This document shows, in pieces, positions 6,822 to 12,090 of a stretch of DNA of 12,090 nucleotides. A program made the position numbers and the translations under genes. Within the stretch, counting starts at the first letter, position 1. Each line of letters starts with the position of its first letter. Location: the NCBI GenBank assembly GCA_001603055.1, contig LVAZ01000165.1, positions 1 through 12,090 of the forward strand. Direction: 5' to 3'. The notes beneath the pieces are model-generated. The model was not told the origin of the DNA, searched no databases, and saw only the letters and a list, made by a program, of their open reading frames with translations. The stretch is from Victivallales bacterium Lenti_02. GTDB taxonomy: Bacteria > Verrucomicrobiota > Lentisphaeria > Oligosphaerales > Lenti-02.

Positions 6822-7607
6822 TTAGGGGCAGAGGATGCGGAGGCCGTCGTAGGCGAGGCGGACGCCGGGCGGGAGGGCGGCATCGACGGCGGCGTGGTCC
6901 ACGTTGTGGGTCAGATGGGTCAGGAAGGCTTGCCGGGGACGCAGGCGGGCCACGGCGAGACAGGCCTGGCCGAGGCTGAAATGGGTGAGATGCGGGCGCG
7001 GGCGCAGGCCGTCGATCACCAGCGTGTCGAGGCCGCGCAGAAGGTGGATCGAGGATTCGGGAATCTCGCTGCAGTCGGTCAGATAGGCGAAATTGCCGAT
7101 GCGGTAGCCGAGGATGGGCTCCTTGCCGTGCAGCAGGGGCACCGGGACAATGTCGAGTTCACCGATTCGGAAGGGGCCTTCGACCGGGCGCGTGGTCAGG
7201 CGGGCCACATTCAGGTGGCGGAGGCGGAATTCGTGGTCCTGGAACATGTAGGGCCAGCGGCGGCAGATGGTCTGGAGGGTTCTGCTTTCGCCGTGGAGGG
7301 GAATGAGCATCTGGTGCTTCTGGCAGAAGGCGCGGAGATCGTCGATGCCGTGCAGGTGGTCGGCGTGGTCGTGGGTGAAGAGGACCGCGTCCACCCGGTC
7401 GAGCCGTTCCCGCACGGCTTGCAGGCGCAGCTCGGGAGCGGTGTCCACCAGCACGTTCAGGTCATCGGCCCGAATCAGGATCGAGGAACGGGTGCGCTGG
7501 TTGCGCGGGTCGGCCGAACGGCACACTTCGCAGTCGCAGCCGATCATCGGCACACCATGGGAGGTGCCCGTGCCGAGAAAGAGGATTTCGAGGGGAGGAC
7601 AGGGCAT
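6822..7607 (-). CDS. PhnP-like metallo-beta-lactamase-fold phosphodiesterase
   Basis: A 261-residue cytoplasmic protein. The opening FLGTGTSHGVP is followed by GCDCEVC, whose Cys24, Cys26 and Cys29 match the structural zinc cysteines of PhnP. The metal-binding HxHxDH motif is THDHADH (His79, His81, Asp83, His84). Later ligands are in PLLHGK, LTDCS and the C-terminal LTHLTHNVDH. Length and motif order match E. coli PhnP, which opens 5-phosphoribosyl 1,2-cyclic phosphate in the carbon-phosphorus lyase pathway. No phn genes are in view, and this subfamily is widespread outside phn operons, so the substrate may be another cyclic phosphodiester. AGGGA precedes the ATG at 7607. It is divergent from the MEMO1-AMMECR1 fusion; 84 bases separate the start codons. 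Confidence 0.85.
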   Translation of the reverse strand: MPCPPLEILFLGTGTSHGVPMIGCDCEVCRSADPRNQRTRSSILIRADDLNVLVDTAPELRLQAVRERLDRVDAVLFTHDHADHLHGIDDLRAFCQKHQMLIPLHGESRTLQTICRRWPYMFQDHEFRLRHLNVARLTTRPVEGPFRIGELDIVPVPLLHGKEPILGYRIGNFAYLTDCSEIPESSIHLLRGLDTLVIDGLRPRPHLTHFSLGQACLAVARLRPRQAFLTHLTHNVDHAAVDAALPPGVRLAYDGLRILCP

Positions 7608-7644
7608 AGTATTCCCTGTGGAATTTGTGCCGGGGGAACGGTGA

Positions 7645-7672
7645 ACCATACATCCCGGCAGGACCAAGGCAA
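7645..7672 (-). promoter_or_regulatory. Possible sigma70-like promoter of the PhnP-like gene
   Basis: On the minus strand TTGCCT (complement of 7667-7672) and TATGGT (complement of 7645-7650) are 16 bases apart, and the -10 ends 37 bases before the start codon. The match is partial. On the + strand of the same interval I see no convincing promoter for the divergent gene, although TTGTGC (7625-7630) could be a poor -35. Confidence 0.4.
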
Positions 7673-7691
7673 CGCAGCAGGGGCGAAATCG

Positions 7692-9119
7692 ATGGCGGAT
7701 CAGTACGCGGGCACGCGCCGGGCGGTCGAGGCGGGACGGTTCTACACGGGCTCGCCCGAACGGCTGGCGGCCCAGGTGGCGGAGTTCCTGGCCGCCGGGG
7801 CCTGTCCCCATGCGCCGCCGGCGCGGGCCATTCTCGCGCCCCACGCGGGCTACGCCTATTCGGGGCCGACGGCGGGGCGGGCCTATGCGCGGCTGGACGC
7901 ATCCCCCGGCGGGCGGGTCGTGCTGCTCGCGCCCTCCCACCAGATGGCTTTCGCCGCCGTCAGCACCGGGGCCTGGGCCGAGCTGGCGACCCCGCTCGGG
8001 AATCTGGCGGTGGACACGGCGGCCTGCGCCGCCCTGCTCGCCGAGCCGCTCTTCGTCGCCCGGAACGACACCCATGCCGGGGAACACGCCATCGGCACCC
8101 AGCTTCCCTTCCTGGCCACCCTGCTGCCCACCACCCCCGTGGTGCCGCTGGTCTGCGGCCAGCTCGGCGACCGGGCCATCGGGCAGGCGGCGGAACGGCT
8201 GGCCCGCGCCTTTCCCGAGGAATCCACCCGCTGGATCGTCAGTAGCGATTTCACCCATTTCGGACCCGATTTCGATTATGTCCCCTTCCGCGACCGGGTC
8301 CACGAGCGGCTCGAAGAGCTGGACCGGACCGGCATCGGGCGGATTCTCGCCCGCGACGGGGAGGGCTTCGCCGCGTTTCTCGCCGAGACCGGGGCCACCA
8401 TCTGCGGGGCCGAACCGATCCGGATTCTGCTGGGCGTGCTCCGGCGGCTCGGCGTCGTCGGCGGCGAACTGCTGGGCTACACCAGCTCGGGGCGGCTGAC
8501 CGGGAATGAACGGCACAGCGTCGGCTATGCCGCCATCACCTTCGGCCAGACCGCGCCGGCCGGGCCGTCGGCCCTCGCCGCCGAAGAGCAGACCGCCGCC
8601 CTGGCCCTGGCCCGCGCGGCCATCGCCGCCGAGCTGTCCAGGCAGGCTTTCCGGCTGCCCGAAAATCTACCCCCGGCGCTCCGGGCGGAGGGGGCCTGTT
8701 TCGTCAGCCTGACCACGGGGGGGCGGCTGCGGGGCTGCATCGGGGAGCTGGAGGCGGACGGCCCGCTGGCGGAGAGCATCGTCCGCAACGCCCGTTCGGC
8801 CGCCTTCGGCGACTGGCGGTTCCCGCCCCTCGCCGCGCCGGAACTGCCCGCCGCCCGGATCGAGATTTCGGTTCTCTCGCCCCTGCGCCAGATTGCCGAC
8901 CCGGCGGAATTCGTGCCCGGAGACCACGGCATCCTGCTCGAGAAGGGGCGGCGGAGCGCCGTGTTTCTGCCCCAGGTCGCCCCCGAGAACGGCTGGGACC
9001 GGGAAACGACCCTCGAACAGCTCTGCCGCAAGGCAAGCCTGCCCGCCGACGCCTGGCGGCGGGGCGCGGTCTTCAAGGTCTTCACCGCGCAGGTCTTCGC
9101 CGAACCCGAATCGCCCTGA
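7692..9119 (+). CDS. Fused AmmeMemoRadiSam system protein B + A (MEMO1-like and AMMECR1 domains)
   Basis: A 475-residue cytoplasmic fusion. Residues 1 to about 280 are a MEMO1-like domain of the extradiol-dioxygenase fold. Its conserved metal-site motifs are all present: PHAGYAY (His51), APSHQ (His83), SSDFTH (Asp186, His189) and TICGAEPI (Cys238), matching the human MEMO1 motifs PHAGY, PSHH, SSDFCH and TICG. Residues about 300-475 are AMMECR1, with its hallmark LRGCIG (346-351) and a following FPPL. The start at 7692 has AGGGG eight bases upstream; the open frame reaches to 6582 but runs antisense to the PhnP-like gene, so the extension is rejected. MEMO1 and AMMECR1 usually occur with a radical SAM enzyme; none is in this window. 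The biochemical role in bacteria is not established. Confidence 0.92.
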   Translation: MADQYAGTRRAVEAGRFYTGSPERLAAQVAEFLAAGACPHAPPARAILAPHAGYAYSGPTAGRAYARLDASPGGRVVLLAPSHQMAFAAVSTGAWAELATPLGNLAVDTAACAALLAEPLFVARNDTHAGEHAIGTQLPFLATLLPTTPVVPLVCGQLGDRAIGQAAERLARAFPEESTRWIVSSDFTHFGPDFDYVPFRDRVHERLEELDRTGIGRILARDGEGFAAFLAETGATICGAEPIRILLGVLRRLGVVGGELLGYTSSGRLTGNERHSVGYAAITFGQTAPAGPSALAAEEQTAALALARAAIAAELSRQAFRLPENLPPALRAEGACFVSLTTGGRLRGCIGELEADGPLAESIVRNARSAAFGDWRFPPLAAPELPAARIEISVLSPLRQIADPAEFVPGDHGILLEKGRRSAVFLPQVAPENGWDRETTLEQLCRKASLPADAWRRGAVFKVFTAQVFAEPESP

Positions 9120-9125
9120 GCCAAC

Positions 9126-9153
9126 TTGCACGGCGGCAAAGTCATGGTATGAA
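9126..9153 (+). promoter_or_regulatory. Possible promoter of the glycoside-hydrolase-like gene
   Basis: TTGCAC (9126-9131) and TATGAA (9148-9153) are 16 bases apart in the 68-bp gap before the gene at 9188. An inverted repeat (9150-9170) overlaps the -10 and the expected transcription start. The boxes are moderate matches, and read-through from the upstream gene is also possible. Confidence 0.4.
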
Positions 9154-9170
9154 TGGGCATGGTCCATTCA
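9150..9170. promoter_or_regulatory. Operator-like inverted repeat
   Basis: TGAATGG and CCATTCA are perfect 7-bp inverted arms around a 7-base spacer, giving 21 bp in total. The dyad overlaps the candidate -10 box and lies 17 bases before the start codon at 9188. Its size and place suit a repressor site; it could instead be a short 5'-leader hairpin. Confidence 0.4.
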
Positions 9171-9187
9171 CCCTTGAGGAGCCCCCC

Positions 9188-12090
9188 ATGAAACGCCTTC
9201 TGTTCGCCGCCGCCCTGCTGTCTCTTTCCCTGTTGGCCCAACCCCGCCGGGTCGAGGGCGGCTGGGAACTCGAAAATCCCGGTCTCAAGGTGACGGTGAC
9301 CGAGGAGCAGGCCCATCTCACGGTGCTGGAAAAGGCCTCGGGCACTCTCTGGACCCAGGAGGACCCCGCCCGGCAGGGCACCAATCAGGATCAGGCCCGC
9401 GCCCGCCGCGCCGCCCAGCCCATCACCGTGGACGGCAACCCCGAGGAATGGCGCGGCACGCCCCATACCGAGTACGTCTGGCTGCCCTGGATGGGCGACA
9501 ACGGCGAAGCCAACTGCTCCGGCGGCGCCAAGCTCATGTGGGACGACGAGATGTTCTACCTCTACGTCCGCGTCCGCGACGACCAGGTCGTCTTCGGCGG
9601 CGAGCAGACCACCGGCTGGTGGGAGGCGGATTCGGTCGAGTTCTGGATCGATTCGGTCCAGGTGGGGCTGCATCTCGGCCCCGGGGAACGGGCCCTGGCG
9701 GTGGACTCGCGCGGCAACGTCTTCGAGGGGAGCCAGGTGGCGAAGCGCCTGGTCGAGACCGACCATCTGCCCGGCTATGAACTCGAAGTGGCCATGCCGC
9801 TGCGGCATTTCCCCGTTCTGGCGGACGCCCAGCCGGGCATCCGCTTCAGTTTCGCCCTCGGCCTCAACGACGCGGACCCCAAGCCGGACGCCCCGGTCAA
9901 GCGGGACCGCCAGAGCTACTGGCCCCGCACCTGGGTGCATTCGGCCCCGGCCACCTTCGCCGTCGCCGTCCTGGCCGACCCCGAGGGCACCGCCCCGGAA
10001 CGCACGCGGGAGAACGACCGCAGCGCCAGCGCCGTCGGCGGCGTCATCTCGGACATGCGCCCCGGCCCCGCCCCGAACAGCCTCCAGTTCAATTATCTCC
10101 TGCGCCGGGGCCAAGTGAACGAAATTCCCCTCGTGGTCACCCTCGAACTGGTGGGGGACAAGCCCTTTCTCGATGTGACCCTGGCCTGCACCGCCGGGAC
10201 CGATGTGCCCATGCGTCCCTTCAACTACCCGCTGGCCTTCTACCCCCCCCGGCCGGAGACCTACTTCCTCGCCGTGGCGAACTACGCGAACGGCTCCTAT
10301 CTGCCGGTGGGCGACAGTTTCTGCCGCCGCGAGTTCCTTTTCGCCGGCGGCGACCTGCCCTTTCTCACCGTCACCGACGGCACGCGCGGCCTCGCCACCA
10401 TCATGCTCACCCCCTGGGATGCCGCCATCCAGATGCAGACCCGGACCGACGACCCCGACCAGCTCGCCTTCCCCGCCTTCCGCTGGCATCCCGAGAAGGG
10501 CCTCTGGGGGCCCACCCGCAAGGGACGCTACGCCTTCTATCCCCGGGGCGGGCATGTGGCCGCCTGCAAAATCTACCGCGAGCTGGCCACCGAGCAGGGC
10601 CTGGTCCGCACCTTCACCGAAAAGGCCAAGGCCAAGCCCGAGGTGCGCCGGCTCTTCGGCGCGGTCAACTGGTGGGGCGGGCATGGCCTGGGCTTTGTGC
10701 GCGAGGCCGTGGCCGCCGGCATGACCCGCGGCCTGCTGAACGGACGCCCCAACCCCGAGGACATGGCCGAGATCGTCCGCCTCGGCTGGGCAATGAGCGA
10801 ATACGACAACTACGAGGACATCAACGACGGCCCCATCGCCCGCGCCTCGGCCCCCGTCGCCGAACATGCCGTGGTGATGGCCAACGGCGAATACATGACC
10901 GCCTGGGTCACCCGCGACAAGGACATGAACCCGATCCACACCTACATGAAGCAATGCACCGCCGTGATGACCAAGTGCGCCCGGCTCATCATCCCCCCGC
11001 TGCTGGAAACCTATCCCTACAACGCCCGCTTCCTCGATGTGACCACGGCCACCGGCCTCAAGGAATGCTACTCCCCGCTCCATCCGCTCACCCGCACCCA
11101 GGACCAGGCCCGCCGCGAGGAACTCTGCGCCTACGTGGGCGACGAACTCGGCCTGATCGCGGGCGGCGAGCACGGCCGCTACTACGATGTGCGCTTCCTC
11201 GACTACCACGAGGGCATGATGGGCGGTGGCAACTACACCTGGCCCGCCGGCTACCTGCGGCCCGTCACCGAGCGCGAGCAGATCGGCGAGCGCTATCTCA
11301 AGTACGGCATCGACCCCGCCAACCGCGCCCCCCTCTTCGAACTGGTCTTCCACGACTGCGTGGTCAACTACTGGTACTGGGGCGCCACCAACGACTACCT
11401 GCACGCGGTCGCCCCCGAGATCACCGACCGCAAAACCGCCATGAACGTTCTCTACGGCACCCCCCCCATGATGTGGGTGAACAGCCACGGCCTGCGCTGG
11501 GGCGTCCCCGGGGAACGCCAGCTCATGATCGACATCTACCAGCAGACCTGCAAGCTGCACGAGATCGTCGCCGACCAGGAAATGGTCAGCCATGAATTCC
11601 TCGATCCCGCCCGCAAGGTCCAGCGCACCACCTTCGCCGACGGCACCGTCTGCACGGTCAATTTCGCCGACGAACCCTACGTCCTGACCGCCGGCGGGCG
11701 CGAATTCCGCCTCGGCACCAACGACTTCTATGTGAGGGGACCGCGCATCGTGCAATGGCGGCTGCGCACCGGCGGGGAGAACGACGAGCGCGAGGTCTTC
11801 ATCCGCACCCGCGATGTGCTCATTGCCCAGCAGCCCGTCGGCGAACTGGCCCAGCCCGGTTTCCGCGCCAAGGGCAAAATCAGCGTGCAGCGGAACGGCG
11901 AGGGCGCGCGCATCTCCGTCCAGCCCGGCGGCTCGCTCGAATTCGACCTGGCCGCCGGCGAGCCCGCCTGGGCCAATCTCCCCGCCGCGATCCTCCGCCT
12001 CGACGATCTGGGCCGGCCCGCGGGCCGGGGACCGCGGGTCGAAAACGGCATCGTCCGCCTGGGCGAAGGCCAGTTCGCGCTGCTCGTCGG
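9188..12090 (+). CDS. Exported glycoside-hydrolase-like protein with inserted CBM9-like domain, C-terminus cut off by window edge
   Basis: At least 967 residues, still open at the window end. GAGGAG (9176-9181) lies six bases before the ATG. Residues 1-24 are a signal peptide (MKRLLFAAALLSLSLLA). Residues about 25-60 (LENPGLKVTVTEEQAHLTV..GTLW) look like the first strands of a glycosidase beta-sandwich. A CBM9-like domain follows (about 77-265; PITVDGNPEEW, LYVRVRDD, ADSVEFWID, SFALGLNDAD), and the sandwich then resumes (SLQFNYLLRR.., FLDVTLAC). From about 490 a barrel-like region holds FLDVTT (Asp617) followed by ECYSPLHPLTR, and AGGEHG (Glu661). After it comes a terminal sandwich (DGTVCTVNFADEPY). 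The pattern recalls DUF5696 and GH101/GH129-type enzymes; Asp617 and Glu661 are candidate catalytic residues. Family and substrate are inferred. Confidence 0.75.
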   Translation, partial: MKRLLFAAALLSLSLLAQPRRVEGGWELENPGLKVTVTEEQAHLTVLEKASGTLWTQEDPARQGTNQDQARARRAAQPITVDGNPEEWRGTPHTEYVWLPWMGDNGEANCSGGAKLMWDDEMFYLYVRVRDDQVVFGGEQTTGWWEADSVEFWIDSVQVGLHLGPGERALAVDSRGNVFEGSQVAKRLVETDHLPGYELEVAMPLRHFPVLADAQPGIRFSFALGLNDADPKPDAPVKRDRQSYWPRTWVHSAPATFAVAVLADPEGTAPERTRENDRSASAVGGVISDMRPGPAPNSLQFNYLLRRGQVNEIPLVVTLELVGDKPFLDVTLACTAGTDVPMRPFNYPLAFYPPRPETYFLAVANYANGSYLPVGDSFCRREFLFAGGDLPFLTVTDGTRGLATIMLTPWDAAIQMQTRTDDPDQLAFPAFRWHPEKGLWGPTRKGRYAFYPRGGHVAACKIYRELATEQGLVRTFTEKAKAKPEVRRLFGAVNWWGGHGLGFVREAVAAGMTRGLLNGRPNPEDMAEIVRLGWAMSEYDNYEDINDGPIARASAPVAEHAVVMANGEYMTAWVTRDKDMNPIHTYMKQCTAVMTKCARLIIPPLLETYPYNARFLDVTTATGLKECYSPLHPLTRTQDQARREELCAYVGDELGLIAGGEHGRYYDVRFLDYHEGMMGGGNYTWPAGYLRPVTEREQIGERYLKYGIDPANRAPLFELVFHDCVVNYWYWGATNDYLHAVAPEITDRKTAMNVLYGTPPMMWVNSHGLRWGVPGERQLMIDIYQQTCKLHEIVADQEMVSHEFLDPARKVQRTTFADGTVCTVNFADEPYVLTAGGREFRLGTNDFYVRGPRIVQWRLRTGGENDEREVFIRTRDVLIAQQPVGELAQPGFRAKGKISVQRNGEGARISVQPGGSLEFDLAAGEPAWANLPAAILRLDDLGRPAGRGPRVENGIVRLGEGQFALLV

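Noticed and set aside
6464..6883. N-terminal extension of the FAD oxidoreductase frame.
   Set aside because: The extra 140 residues are translated CTTCGTG repeats (HEGHEE-type) and overlap the end of the PhnP-like gene; the start at 6463 has a ribosome binding site and a signal peptide.
6582..7691. N-terminal extension of the MEMO1-AMMECR1 frame.
   Set aside because: It is antisense to the whole PhnP-like gene; the family N-terminus and an AGGGG site fit the start at 7692.
8525..11755. A 1076-residue open frame on the minus strand.
   Set aside because: It is a high-GC antisense shadow of the MEMO1-AMMECR1 and glycoside-hydrolase-like genes, whose domains and ribosome binding sites are clear; its composition is low-complexity Gly, Ala, Val and His.

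Overview
The window is very GC-rich and carries six or seven well-separated genes on both strands, most with clear AGGAG-type ribosome binding sites. Several features suggest a PVC-group bacterium (Verrucomicrobiota, Kiritimatiellota, Lentisphaerota or Planctomycetota), probably a polysaccharide degrader. These are the large secreted proteins built from Fn3-like, 'IDDFEDY'-type and CBM9-like modules, the FAD oxidoreductase fused to such modules, and dispersed hairpin and CTTCGTG repeats. The phylum assignment is inferred from architecture, not from a marker gene.

Layout, left to right: a 3'-truncated Asp-box (sialidase-like) protein on the minus strand (1-354); a divergent ModF-type double ABC ATPase (484-1962); a 526-bp gap holding two tandem copies of a hairpin-flanked, REPIN-like repeat module (about 2019-2291); an exported SGNH/GDSL hydrolase (2489-3151); converging on it, a 1081-residue exported multidomain FAD-dependent oxidoreductase on the minus strand (6463-3218); a 358-bp gap with CTTCGTG direct repeats; a PhnP-like metallo-beta-lactamase-fold phosphodiesterase on the minus strand (7607-6822); divergent from it, a fused AmmeMemoRadiSam B+A (MEMO1-AMMECR1) protein (7692-9119); and a large exported glycoside-hydrolase-like protein with a CBM9-like insertion that runs off the right end (9188-12090+).

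Strands alternate, so there is no long operon. The exported SGNH hydrolase, FAD oxidoreductase and glycoside-hydrolase-like protein, with the Asp-box protein, fit a carbohydrate-processing lifestyle. The ModF-like, PhnP-like and MEMO1-AMMECR1 proteins are cytoplasmic housekeeping or metabolite-repair types without their classical partners in view. The most unusual non-coding content is the repeat array: four hairpins keep the same tetraloop while their stem sequences change on both sides together, and two copies share an identical 56-bp core.
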